Below are positions 1-6,748 of a DNA stretch of 7,222 nt, piece after piece (positions within the stretch are counted from its first letter, which is position 1; each line of letters starts with the position of its first letter). The stretch is from Clostridiales bacterium. GTDB taxonomy: Bacteria; Bacillota; Clostridia; Oscillospirales; Ruminococcaceae. Position numbers and translations under genes: made by a program. A model generated the notes under the pieces. That model did no database searches and was not told where the DNA came from. It was given only the letters and a program-made list of their open reading frames with translations. The DNA lies in contig JAAYSW010000182.1 in NCBI GenBank assembly GCA_012523875.1, forward strand, positions 1-7,222, read 5' to 3'.

Positions 1-30
1 ACCGACACCAATTAGTGTCGGTAATTTTTT
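1..30. terminator. Probable bidirectional intrinsic terminator after acpP
   Basis: A perfect 8-bp inverted repeat (ACCGACAC at 1-8, GTGTCGGT at 15-22) encloses a 6-nt loop. On the plus strand it is followed by AA and then a run of six T (25-30) and further T-rich sequence, the form of a rho-independent terminator for a gene entering from the left. On the minus strand the same T-run reads as an A-run just before the hairpin and overlaps the acpP stop codon (29-31). The U-tract needed to end the acpP transcript would lie left of position 1 and cannot be seen. A hairpin flanked by A-run and U-run commonly serves two convergent operons, so a bidirectional role is inferred. Confidence 0.7.
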
Positions 31-259
31 ATTTATTATTGCTATCAATAAAGCCTACAATATCGCCAACAGTTTTCATGTTTTCAACTGCATCATCGTT
101 AATTTCCATATCAAATTCTTCTTCAATTGACATTATCAAATCAACAACATCCAATGAATCAGCCCCTAAATCCTCAGCTACATTAGATTCCATTGTTACT
201 TTTTCAGCATCAACATCAAGCTGGTCAACAATAATACCTTTCACCTTTTCAAAAACCAT
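29..259 (-). CDS. acpP: Acyl carrier protein
   Basis: This 76-residue acidic protein carries the growing acyl chain as a thioester on 4'-phosphopantetheine and shuttles it between the cytosolic FAS II enzymes. The attachment motif GADSLD is clear, with Ser35 as the expected phosphopantetheine site, followed by the acidic recognition helix II (DVVDLIMSIEEEFDMEI). Length and helix pattern match ordinary bacterial ACP along the whole protein. The start is supported by GGAGGG at 265-270, 5 nt before the ATG. It is the last gene of the cluster, 116 nt after accA, and ends in the hairpin at 1-22. ACP genes usually sit near fabH/fabK or between fabG and fabF, so the distal place is uncommon. The motif and the neighbours make fatty acid synthesis much more likely than a polyketide or lipoteichoic acid carrier role. 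Confidence 0.95.
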   Translation of the reverse strand: MVFEKVKGIIVDQLDVDAEKVTMESNVAEDLGADSLDVVDLIMSIEEEFDMEINDDAVENMKTVGDIVGFIDSNNK

Positions 260-375
260 AATTACCCTCCATTCAAGCTTAGTTTTATCAGCATTATAGT
301 AAAACAGTCCTCCATTAAATGTCAGATGTAAATACTCAAACGCATATATAAAGGCAAATTGCCATTATAACGTAT
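260..375 (-). other. accA-acpP spacer (116 nt), possible acpP leader
   Basis: This is one of the longest non-coding gaps in the window, much wider than the 12-45 nt gaps at the tight junctions of the cluster. Read on the minus strand it holds two TATAAT hexamers (364-369 and 293-298), either of which could be a -10 element. Neither has a good -35 hexamer at 16-18 nt: the closest are AAAACA at 387-392 for the first, and CTGACA at 320-325 for the second, whose 21-nt spacing is too long. A second GGAGG (309-313) has no start codon at usable distance. The palindromic GGCAA-A-TTGCC at 353-363 could be a protein-binding site. A separate acpP promoter is plausible but not shown. Confidence 0.35.
265..270 (-). 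promoter_or_regulatory. Ribosome binding site of acpP
   Basis: On the minus strand this reads GGAGGG, 5 nt before the acpP ATG. It is among the strongest Shine-Dalgarno sequences in the window, in keeping with ACP being needed in large amounts. Confidence 0.8.
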
Positions 376-387
376 TTAATTGGCAAT
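358..387 (-). repeat. Inverted repeat / hairpin across the accA stop codon
   Basis: ATTGCCA at 358-364 and TGGCAAT at 381-387 are perfect 7-base inverted arms. In the minus-strand RNA the stem can grow by three more pairs past one bulged A, leaving a 9-nt loop. The upstream arm covers the last accA codons, and the accA stop (376-378) falls inside the structure. The bases that follow (TTTGCCTTTATATATG from 359 downwards) are only moderately U-rich, so this is at best a weak terminator or attenuator. It may instead stabilise the 3' end of a processed accA message. Confidence 0.4.
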
Positions 388-1197
388 GTTTTCACTTTCT
401 TCAAACTCACCAATTTTTCTAAACTTAGTATAACGTTCTTTCAGTAAAACGTCAATATCTTTTTGGCATTTTTCTTCCGTCTTTTCTAACAAGAATTCCT
501 TAATATTTTCTGAAATCTTGTACAAATCGTTGTGAGCACCACCAACTGGCTCTGGAATTATTGTTTCTGCAACCCCGAACCCCATCAAATCTTCAGCAGT
601 ACACTTAACAATTTGACAAGCCTCCTCTTCACGACTTGCATCCTTCCAAAGAATATTTGCAAAGCCCCTCGGCGAAATTACTGAATAGAGTGCATTTTCA
701 AGCATTGCAAGCTCATCACAAACGCCTAAAGCCAATGCACCACCGCTTCCACCCTCGCCTAATACAATTGATATAACTGGTGTTCTAAGCAACATAAATT
801 CGGCAAGATTCCTAGCAATAGCTTCACCCTGACCCCTTGCCTCAGCCTCAACACCACAGAACGCCCCAGGAGTGTCTATCAGGCATATCACAGGGCGATT
901 AAATTTTTCAGCCTGTTTTGCAAGCCTTAACGCTTTTCTATATCCCTCAGGATGTGGCATGGAAAAGTTAGACTTTTTATTCTCATCAATATTCCTACCC
1001 TTAACCTGTGCTAAAACAGTTACAGGTCGGTCACCAAGCCTACCTATACCCCCGATAATTGCACCATCATCGCCATATAATCTATCGCCATGCATCTCAA
1101 AAAAATCATCAAATATCTGTGGTATATAATCCCTAACAGTCGGACGATTCTTATTCCTTATAAGTTCAAGTCGTTCATACGCACTAAGCTTATTCAT
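376..1197 (-). CDS. accA: Acetyl-CoA carboxylase, carboxyltransferase subunit alpha
   Basis: With AccD it forms the carboxyltransferase that moves the carboxyl group from carboxybiotin on AccB to acetyl-CoA, giving malonyl-CoA. The chosen start gives 273 residues. Family blocks are PEGYRKALRL (about 83-92), IDTPGA (107-112), ARGQGEAIARNL (120-131) and the oxyanion-forming GEGGSGGALA (147-156), then YSVISPRG (171-178) and IIPEPVGGAH. Compared with E. coli AccA (319 residues) it lacks much of the N-terminal helical extension. An ATG at 1249-1251 would add 18 residues and overlap the end of accD, but it has no ribosome binding site. The ATG at 1195-1197 has GAGGT 6 nt upstream and begins with the family-like MNKLSAYERL. 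It follows accD by 19 nt, so the two subunits are probably co-translated in equal amounts. Confidence 0.95.
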   Translation of the reverse strand: MNKLSAYERLELIRNKNRPTVRDYIPQIFDDFFEMHGDRLYGDDGAIIGGIGRLGDRPVTVLAQVKGRNIDENKKSNFSMPHPEGYRKALRLAKQAEKFNRPVICLIDTPGAFCGVEAEARGQGEAIARNLAEFMLLRTPVISIVLGEGGSGGALALGVCDELAMLENALYSVISPRGFANILWKDASREEEACQIVKCTAEDLMGFGVAETIIPEPVGGAHNDLYKISENIKEFLLEKTEEKCQKDIDVLLKERYTKFRKIGEFEESENIAN

Positions 1198-1203
1198 CTT
1201 TAT

Positions 1204-1208
1204 ACCTC
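1204..1208 (-). promoter_or_regulatory. Ribosome binding site deciding the accA start
   Basis: GAGGT on the minus strand, 6 nt before the ATG at 1195-1197. It lies between the accD stop and this ATG. No comparable site precedes the in-frame ATG at 1249-1251, so the shorter AccA is preferred. Confidence 0.7.
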
Positions 1209-1216
1209 GATTTCCA

Positions 1217-2101
1217 TTAGTTATTATACCTGTTTTCATCCGTATATCCATGAAGTTTCAGCAAATGTGCCAGTGTGCTTCTCATCCTCTTTCTTTCAAC
1301 AATCATGTCAACAAAGCCTTTTTCTAGCATAAATTCTGCTGATTGAAAATAATCAGGCAATCTCTGTCTAATAGTACCTTCAATAACTCTACGCCCAGCA
1401 AAGCCAATAACCACCTTAGGTTCGGCTATAATTACATCACCTAATGATGCAAAGGACGCTGTAACACCACCTGTTGTGGGGTCTGTTAGCACTGTTAAAT
1501 AAAAAAGTCCTTGTTCGGAGTGCTTTGCAATAGCACCTGAAGTTTTAGCCATCTGCATCAAGGAAATTATACCTTCCTGCATCCTAGCACCACCCGATGC
1601 ACAAAAGATAATAATGGGTAATTTTCTTTCCGTTGCAGTTTCAATCGCCCTTGTCAGCTTCTCACCGACAACACTACCCATAGATGCCATCATATACCTT
1701 GAATCCATTATGCCAAGAACAGTCTTAATTCCCCTTATGGTTGCTTCGCCTGTTATAATAGCATCCTTTAGATTCGTTTCACTTCTAAGCTTTGCCTGTT
1801 TTTCAGGATACCCCGGAAAATCTATTGGATTTTTACTTAACATATCCTTATCATATTCAATAAAGCTACCCTTATCAATAGTCAGCTTCAATCTTTCTTT
1901 TGCAGTAAGCCTGCCATGGTAATTACAGTTTGGGCAGACCTTGTTTAGTGCAGAAAACTCCTCACTGAAAACTGTTTGCAGACATCTTGGGCATTTAAAC
2001 AGTAAATCCTCAGGAATATTTCCTTTACGGGCATCATCATTATTCTTACCCTCTATGCCATTAAACCTCGTTTTAACCACTTTAAACAAATCTTCTAACA
2101 T
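1217..2101 (-). CDS. accD: Acetyl-CoA carboxylase, carboxyltransferase subunit beta
   Basis: Partner of AccA in the carboxyltransferase. The chosen start gives 294 residues. An N-terminal zinc ribbon is formed by Cys37, Cys40, Cys56 and Cys59 (CPRC and CPNC, 15 residues apart), the hallmark of bacterial AccD. The crotonase-like transferase fold follows, with MGSVVGEKL (141-149), SGGARMQEG (169-177), DPTTGGVTAS (207-216) and IGFAGRRVIE. An upstream ATG at 2114-2116 would add five residues but has no ribosome binding site. The ATG at 2099-2101 gives MLEDLF, like clostridial relatives, and has GGTGG 8 nt before it, which is itself weak, so the exact start is less certain than the gene. The gap to accC is 36 nt and to accA 19 nt. 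All four zinc ligands are present and nothing looks broken. Confidence 0.95.
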   Translation of the reverse strand: MLEDLFKVVKTRFNGIEGKNNDDARKGNIPEDLLFKCPRCLQTVFSEEFSALNKVCPNCNYHGRLTAKERLKLTIDKGSFIEYDKDMLSKNPIDFPGYPEKQAKLRSETNLKDAIITGEATIRGIKTVLGIMDSRYMMASMGSVVGEKLTRAIETATERKLPIIIFCASGGARMQEGIISLMQMAKTSGAIAKHSEQGLFYLTVLTDPTTGGVTASFASLGDVIIAEPKVVIGFAGRRVIEGTIRQRLPDYFQSAEFMLEKGFVDMIVERKRMRSTLAHLLKLHGYTDENRYNN

Positions 2102-2137
2102 TAACTTCACCACCATTTTCTATGACTAAACATATTT

Positions 2138-3481
2138 CTATTTTTTCATCAGCCTATCTAGGAATCCTATATCATATTCTCCACTCTCAAAACTAGGGTT
2201 TTTTATCAAATCAAGTTGGAAATCAATATTTGTATCCACACCCTCAACAATAAATTCCGATAATGCCCATCTCATTTTCATTATTGCGTCTTCACGAGTT
2301 GGTGCATAAACAATCAACTTTGCAATCATTGAGTCATAATAGGGAGGGATGATATAACCTTGATACGCAGCACTATCCATCCTTATTCCAGGTCCCCCCG
2401 GTGTATGCAATGCTATAATTTTTCCTGGGGATGGTCTAAATCCCATAGATGGATTTTCAGCATTTATCCTGCATTCAATGGAATGTCCAATTATTTTTAC
2501 ATCATCCTGAGTAAATGAAAGCACCTCATCACTTGCTATCTTTAGCTGTGTTTTAACGAGGTCAATTCCTGTTACAAATTCTGTTACAGGATGCTCGACT
2601 TGGATACGAGTATTCATCTCCATAAAGTAGAAATCAAGGTTTTTATCAACTAAAAACTCAATTGTTCCAACATTATAATATCCGCAAGCCTTAGCTGCTT
2701 TAACAGCAGCCTCACCCATTTTTTCACGTAATTCTTCCGTCATAATCGGGCTTGGGCTTTCCTCCAAAACCTTCTGATTACGTCTTTGCATACTGCAATC
2801 TCTTTCGCCCAGATGCACGACATTTCCATGCTTATCGGCAACAACCTGTATTTCAACATGGCGAGGGTTAATGATAAACTTCTCTAAATACACCCCATCA
2901 TCGCCGAAAAAACTCTTTGCCTCTTGTTTCGCAGCAATAAATCGTGATTCTAAATCACTTTCTTTTTCAACAAGACGTATTCCTCTGCCGCCCCCACCTG
3001 CCGATGCCTTAACCAAAATAGGATATCCAATTTCATTAGCAATCATCTTTGCATCATCTATATTTTTTACAGCACCATCTGAGCCGGGGATTACTGGAAC
3101 CCCAGCCTTTTTCATTGTTTCCTTAGCAGTAGCCTTATCACCCAACATTTCAATTGATTCAGGACTAGGGCCAATAAATGTTATACCGCATTTATTACAT
3201 TGTCTTGCAAAATCTGCGTTTTCAGACAAAAATCCAAAGCCTGGATGAACAGCATCACTGCCAGTAATTTCACAAGCTGCAAGTAATGCCTGTGAATTTA
3301 AATAGCTATCCTTCGTATTAGCGGGCCCAATACAAATCGCTTCATCTGCAATTTGTGCGTGAAGGGCATTTTTATCAGCAGTGGAATATACTGCAACACA
3401 GCGTATCCCCAATTCACGACAAGCCCTAATTATTCTAACGGCGATTTCGCCTCTATTTGCTATCAATACTTTCTCAAACAT
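2138..3481 (-). CDS. accC: Biotin carboxylase subunit of acetyl-CoA carboxylase
   Basis: Uses ATP and bicarbonate to carboxylate the biotin on AccB, the first half-reaction of malonyl-CoA synthesis. It has 447 residues, the usual length for stand-alone AccC. The order is an N-terminal biotin carboxylase domain (about 1-113, with IANRGEIAVRI), the ATP-grasp domain with the glycine-rich loop SAGGGGRGIR (160-169), and the C-terminal domain. Residues matching the well-studied E. coli enzyme are all in place: Lys116, Lys158, Glu200, Glu275, Glu288, Asn290, Arg292, Glu296 (MEMNTRIQVEHP) and Arg338 (ECRINAE). No biotinyl domain is fused at the C-terminus, so it is not a pyruvate or propionyl-CoA carboxylase. 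The ATG has AGGA at 3491-3494, 9 nt upstream. A 116-nt gap separates it from fabZ. Confidence 0.97.
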   Translation of the reverse strand: MFEKVLIANRGEIAVRIIRACRELGIRCVAVYSTADKNALHAQIADEAICIGPANTKDSYLNSQALLAACEITGSDAVHPGFGFLSENADFARQCNKCGITFIGPSPESIEMLGDKATAKETMKKAGVPVIPGSDGAVKNIDDAKMIANEIGYPILVKASAGGGGRGIRLVEKESDLESRFIAAKQEAKSFFGDDGVYLEKFIINPRHVEIQVVADKHGNVVHLGERDCSMQRRNQKVLEESPSPIMTEELREKMGEAAVKAAKACGYYNVGTIEFLVDKNLDFYFMEMNTRIQVEHPVTEFVTGIDLVKTQLKIASDEVLSFTQDDVKIIGHSIECRINAENPSMGFRPSPGKIIALHTPGGPGIRMDSAAYQGYIIPPYYDSMIAKLIVYAPTREDAIMKMRWALSEFIVEGVDTNIDFQLDLIKNPSFESGEYDIGFLDRLMKK

Positions 3482-3597
3482 TTCAGTAATTCCTATCTAT
3501 TCAGGTTATTTACTTAGATAATCTCTTCTAAGTACACAATTGTGCAATTTATGGCTACAAGGAGCCTAATGCTTATACTACAAGGTAAAATTATTTA
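3482..3597 (-). other. fabZ-accC spacer (116 nt)
   Basis: This unusually wide gap lies inside an otherwise tight part of the cluster (12 nt between accB and fabZ). It contains an 8-bp hairpin (3511-3534), a perfect 10-bp palindrome CACAATTGTG (3535-3544) immediately beside it, and the accC ribosome binding site near its end. No open reading frame with a ribosome binding site is visible, and I see no convincing sigma-A promoter. An RNA-processing or operator role is possible but unproven. Confidence 0.35.
3511..3534 (-). repeat. 8-bp inverted repeat (hairpin) before accC
   Basis: TACTTAGA (3511-3518) and TCTAAGTA (3527-3534) are perfect inverted arms around an 8-nt loop. On neither strand is the stem followed by a T-run, so it is not an intrinsic terminator. 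It lies about 30 nt before the accC start and would be transcribed in the fabZ-accC message. Confidence 0.5.
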
Positions 3598-4029
3598 CTA
3601 TTTGAGAGCAAATGAAATTTCTGCTGTAACAGCTTTTTGCCCATCAACGCTCGCAATTGCCTTACCAATTCCAATAGGACCTCTTACCTTAATTATTTCA
3701 ACTTCAAGCAAAAGCGTATCGCCAGGTACTACCTGTCGGCGAAACTTCGCCTTATCAACGCCAGCTAAAAAACCAATCTTACCCTTATGCTCATCCATAG
3801 AAAGCATTGCAACAGCACCTGCCTGTGCAAGCATTTCAATCATCAAAACACCTGGTACAACTGGATATTCAGGGAAATGTCCCTTAAACCAAAAATCATC
3901 TGCCTTAATATTTTTCCTTGCAACAATTCGTTTACCAAGCTCCATCTCAAGCACTTCATCAATTAATAAAAATGGATCCCTATGTGGAATAATCTCCTTA
4001 ATTTGTTCTTGATTTAAAACTATATCCAT
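3598..4029 (-). CDS. fabZ: 3-hydroxyacyl-ACP dehydratase
   Basis: Removes water from 3-hydroxyacyl-ACP to give trans-2-enoyl-ACP in each elongation round. It has 143 residues, the usual FabZ length, with a single hot-dog fold. The catalytic region is textbook: GHFPEYPVVPG places His51 and VLMIEMLAQ places Glu65. PHRDPFLLIDEV near the N-terminus and FLAGVDKAKFRRQVVPGD in the middle are further family blocks. It is the short FabZ type rather than the longer FabA, which also isomerises, so this gene alone does not explain unsaturated fatty acid synthesis. AGGAG at 4036-4040 lies 6 nt before the ATG, and the accB stop is only 12 nt upstream, so translation is probably coupled. Its place between accB and accC is the standard arrangement in streptococci and clostridia. 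Confidence 0.97.
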   Translation of the reverse strand: MDIVLNQEQIKEIIPHRDPFLLIDEVLEMELGKRIVARKNIKADDFWFKGHFPEYPVVPGVLMIEMLAQAGAVAMLSMDEHKGKIGFLAGVDKAKFRRQVVPGDTLLLEVEIIKVRGPIGIGKAIASVDGQKAVTAEISFALK

Positions 4030-4041
4030 TCTACACTCCTA

Positions 4042-4539
4042 TTAATTAATTATCATTATTGCTTGGTCGAACTCAACTGCTGTTCCGTTTTCAACCAAAA
4101 CCTCTGTTACTACACCATCAAATTCACTCTGAATTTCATTCATAAGCTTCATTGATTCAATTATCATGATAACATCGCCTTTTTTCACCTTTTGACCGAC
4201 CTTTACAAACGGCTCTTTATCAGGTGCTGGAGCTTCATAAAAAGTCCCAATTATCGGTGCTTTAACAATATTTCCACATGGCTCACTCTTTGTAGTTACG
4301 GCAACAGCTGCGGCTGTTCCTTCTTCTGAAACTGCTGATGCTGCAGCAAGTGCAGGTTGGGAACATTGTGAGGAATTATTCATACCAGCAGGCTGTATCA
4401 CCTTTTCTTTTTTTCCCTCAATAGAAATTTTATAATTATCATATTTAACCTCAAACTTACCGAGATTTTTATCAGCCACAAGGTTTATAAGCTCTTTTAT
4501 TTCACTGAAGGATAGATTATTATTTTTATTCTCATTCAT
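4042..4539 (-). CDS. accB: Biotin carboxyl carrier protein of acetyl-CoA carboxylase
   Basis: Carries carboxybiotin between AccC and the AccA/AccD transferase. The chosen start gives 165 residues. An N-terminal helical segment (FSEIKELINLVADK, 11-24) is followed by an Ala/Ser-rich flexible linker (about 50-90). The C-terminal biotinyl domain (about 92-165) has VKAPIIGTFYEAPAP and the biotinylation motif ESMKLMNE with Lys131 as target. The motif reads ESMKLM rather than the commonest EAMKMM, a tolerated variant. An ATG at 4573-4575 would add 12 residues but has no ribosome binding site. The ATG at 4537-4539 has GGGGGA 6 nt before it, and a candidate promoter would start transcription near 4570, downstream of that longer start. 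FabZ follows after 12 nt. Confidence 0.95.
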   Translation of the reverse strand: MNENKNNNLSFSEIKELINLVADKNLGKFEVKYDNYKISIEGKKEKVIQPAGMNNSSQCSQPALAAASAVSEEGTAAAVAVTTKSEPCGNIVKAPIIGTFYEAPAPDKEPFVKVGQKVKKGDVIMIIESMKLMNEIQSEFDGVVTEVLVENGTAVEFDQAIMIIN

Positions 4540-4545
4540 TTTGTT

Positions 4546-4551
4546 TCCCCC
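4546..4551 (-). promoter_or_regulatory. Ribosome binding site deciding the accB start
   Basis: GGGGGA on the minus strand, 6 nt before the ATG at 4537-4539. It is not a perfect GGAGG. The only other in-frame ATG (4573-4575) is preceded by AT-rich sequence without any purine-rich site. Confidence 0.6.
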
Positions 4552-4576
4552 ATTTATTCTTATATTTTCATCCATA

Positions 4577-4606
4577 TTTATAAATTATAATTATGCTAAC
4601 TGCCAA
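4577..4606 (-). promoter_or_regulatory. Candidate internal sigma-A promoter upstream of accB
   Basis: On the minus strand a -35-like TTGGCA (4601-4606, five of six consensus bases) and a -10-like TATAAA (4577-4582, five of six) are separated by 18 nt. The predicted transcript start is near 4570, giving a leader of about 30 nt before the accB ATG. It lies in the 130-nt gap between fabF and accB. The surroundings are very AT-rich, so a chance match is possible. Confidence 0.45.
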
Positions 4607-4669
4607 CCCCATATTCAATTAAATAAAATATTAGCTAAAAGCCTTTATCCCATTCATTGATGTATTGTG

Positions 4670-5917
4670 TTACTTCACACTTTTTATACAAAGTGTAGCA
4701 TTATGCCCACCAAACCCCAATGAATTTGATAATGCTACATTTACTTCCTTTTCAATATTGCCTTCTACACAATAATCTAAATCACATTCCTCATCATATA
4801 CCTTATAACCCAATGTTCTATGTAACACTGAATTATTCATTTGTAATACCGTTGCAATTGCCTCAACAGCACCAGCAGCACCGAGTAGATGTCCTATCAT
4901 AGACTTTGTAGAGTTTATCTTAACTTTAGTCGCCGCCTCAGCTCCAAGTGCAAGCTTTATTGCATTTGTTTCATATTTATCATTCAAGCCCGTTGATGTA
5001 CCATGTGCATTAATATAATCTACCTGTTCAGGCAATACTCCAGCTTCTTCATAGGCAATCTTCATAGCCTTGCTAGCAGCCTCACCATCTGGTGATGGAG
5101 ATGTCATATGATAGGCATCACAAGTTGCACCATATCCAGCAACTTCTGCATAAATGGTCGCACCTCTTGCAATGGCATGTTCATATTCCTCAAGGAGAAG
5201 CATTCCACAACCTTCCCCCAAGACAAATCCACTCCTTTCCTTATCGAAAGGAATAGATGCTCTTTCAACATCATCAGATTTAGACAATGCTTTCATATTG
5301 TTAAATCCACCCAATGCAAATTCAGTAATACAGCTTTCCGTTCCACCACAGAGGCATACATCAAGATAACCATCCTTTATCTTGCGGAAGGCTTCTCCTA
5401 TAGCATGAGTAGCAGATGAACAAGCAGTTACCGTTGCGAAATTATCACCCTTAAATCCAGTTTTCATAGCAACAGTTCCCGCAGCCATATTTGCAATCAT
5501 CATAGGCACATAGAAAACAGAAACCCTGTTCGGACCTTTCTCCAAATATTTTGCATGCTCCTGTTGTGTAAGCTCAAGTCCACCTATCCCACAACCGATA
5601 ATTACACCTGCTCTAAAGGGGTCTATATCCTTAATATTAAAGCTGCTTTTTTTCAATGCCTCCATTGAGCATGCTATTGCGAATTGAGTAAATCTATCAA
5701 TTCTTTTGGATTCTTTTTTTTCTATATATTCTAAACAATCAAAATCTTTTACTGCTCCAACAACCTTTACCTCAAAATCGTCAAAGATATTCCCATCTTT
5801 CATATCTTTAAGGTATGAAAGACCATTTTTATTTTCCTTGATATTCTCCCAAAATACATCTACATTATTACCTAGGGGGTTTACAGTTCCCATCCCAGTT
5901 ATTACTACTCTTTTCAT
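4670..5917 (-). CDS. fabF: 3-oxoacyl-ACP synthase II (beta-ketoacyl-ACP synthase)
   Basis: Condenses acyl-ACP with malonyl-ACP, releasing CO2 and lengthening the chain by two carbons. It has 415 residues, a normal FabF length. The thiolase-fold catalytic set is complete: Cys166 in VTACSSATHAIG, His305 in NAHGTSTG, Lys338 in NSTKSMIGH and His343 in GHLLGAAGA. The glycine-rich end LSNSLGFGGHNATLC is also typical. The Cys-His-His set separates it from FabH (Cys-His-Asn), so it elongates rather than initiates. Start: AGGGAG at 5923-5928 lies 5 nt before the ATG. It follows fabG by 85 nt and precedes accB by 130 nt, looser spacing than in the acc part. Assignment to FabF rather than FabB rests on the family context: FabB is mainly proteobacterial. 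Confidence 0.97.
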   Translation of the reverse strand: MKRVVITGMGTVNPLGNNVDVFWENIKENKNGLSYLKDMKDGNIFDDFEVKVVGAVKDFDCLEYIEKKESKRIDRFTQFAIACSMEALKKSSFNIKDIDPFRAGVIIGCGIGGLELTQQEHAKYLEKGPNRVSVFYVPMMIANMAAGTVAMKTGFKGDNFATVTACSSATHAIGEAFRKIKDGYLDVCLCGGTESCITEFALGGFNNMKALSKSDDVERASIPFDKERSGFVLGEGCGMLLLEEYEHAIARGATIYAEVAGYGATCDAYHMTSPSPDGEAASKAMKIAYEEAGVLPEQVDYINAHGTSTGLNDKYETNAIKLALGAEAATKVKINSTKSMIGHLLGAAGAVEAIATVLQMNNSVLHRTLGYKVYDEECDLDYCVEGNIEKEVNVALSNSLGFGGHNATLCIKSVK

Positions 5918-6002
5918 GTATTCTCCCTCATTTTATTTCAAATCTGGTCTTATATATTTATATCGAACTTGTAATTAATTTCACCGAAGTAAGAATTTGC
6001 TA

Positions 6003-6743
6003 CTACATAGACAAACCGCCACTAATCTCAATAGTTTGTCCTGTAACATAGCTTGCATCATCAGAGCTAAGGAAGGAAATAACTCCCGCAATTTCCTCAA
6101 CTTGCCCATATCTTTTCATAGCTATAACATTTAAGATAGCATTTTTTTGTTCTTCTGTCAAGGCATCAGTCATAGGTGTCTGTATAAATCCAGGTGCAAC
6201 TGCATTAACAGTGATACCCCTTGAGCCAAGCTCCTTTGCACCAGTCTTTGTCATTCCTATTATCGCAGCTTTTGACGCTGAATAGTTTATCTGTCCAGCA
6301 TTGCCATAAAGCCCCGCAACTGATGAAACATTAATAATTCTACCACCTTTTTGTCTTATCATAACATTTCCAACAAGTTTCATCATATTAAACACACTTT
6401 TTTGGTTTACAGCAATTACTATATCATAGTTTTCCTCGCTCATTCTTGCCATTAATCCGTCTTTTGTAATGCCTGCATTATTGACCAATGTATCAATAGT
6501 TCCAAAACGCTCTTTAACAGCCTTTACCATATCCTCACATTCATTGTATTTTGAAACATCTGCTATAAAACACTCAGCCTCTATTCCAAACTCTCTGCAC
6601 TCATCTGCTACCTTTTCGCCCTTAGACATTTCTGCCTCTGAACGACAATTTACAGCTATATTATATCCATCCTTAGCAAGCCTTTTAGCTATACAAGCAC
6701 CTATTCCCTGTGTTGACCCTGTTACCAATGCTGTTTTTGCCAT
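6003..6743 (-). CDS. fabG: 3-oxoacyl-ACP reductase (NADPH)
   Basis: Reduces 3-oxoacyl-ACP to 3-hydroxyacyl-ACP. The chosen start gives 246 residues, typical for FabG. It is a classical short-chain dehydrogenase with the Rossmann motif TGSTQGIG (8-15), NNAG (88-91) and the catalytic residues Ser141, Tyr154 and Lys158 (NYSASKA), spaced as in E. coli FabG. Asn-rich VNCRSEAE after the second strand is consistent with NADPH use. It ends in VTGQTIEISGGLSM, the usual FabG tail. A longer reading from the ATG at 6780-6782 would add 13 hydrophilic residues without a ribosome binding site. The ATG at 6741-6743 has GGAGG 5 nt before it and begins MAKTALVTG as expected. It lies 45 nt after fabK with no fabD between them. 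The short-chain dehydrogenase family is broad, but the operon context fixes the role. Confidence 0.96.
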   Translation of the reverse strand: MAKTALVTGSTQGIGACIAKRLAKDGYNIAVNCRSEAEMSKGEKVADECREFGIEAECFIADVSKYNECEDMVKAVKERFGTIDTLVNNAGITKDGLMARMSEENYDIVIAVNQKSVFNMMKLVGNVMIRQKGGRIINVSSVAGLYGNAGQINYSASKAAIIGMTKTGAKELGSRGITVNAVAPGFIQTPMTDALTEEQKNAILNVIAMKRYGQVEEIAGVISFLSSDDASYVTGQTIEISGGLSM

Positions 6744-6748
6744 ATCTT

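Noticed and set aside
262..294. A 10-residue open frame (MLIKLSLNGG) just before acpP whose stop overlaps the acpP ribosome binding region
   Set aside because: The only ribosome binding site upstream (309-313) is 14 nt from its ATG, too far, and the peptide has no regulatory codon run or similarity I recognise.
260..325. In-frame upstream extension of acpP with GGAGG at 309-313 next to a CTG codon
   Set aside because: The CTG directly abuts the GGAGG with no usable spacing, there is no ATG/GTG/TTG at suitable distance, and ACP of 76 residues is already full length with a strong site of its own.
2871..3248. Plus-strand 125-residue open frame inside accC
   Set aside because: It lies entirely within accC, whose catalytic residues are all present on the minus strand; its composition is that of a shadow frame.
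3542..4012. Plus-strand 156-residue open frame across fabZ
   Set aside because: It is antisense to fabZ, has low-complexity Ser/Ile/Pro-rich composition typical of an antisense shadow, and resembles no family I know. The fabZ motifs on the other strand are unambiguous.
5957..5984. Promoter-like GTGAAA-16 nt-TATAAA before fabF on the minus strand
   Set aside because: The -35 hexamer matches only four of six bases, spacing is 16 nt, and the surrounding sequence is so AT-rich that such a match is expected by chance.
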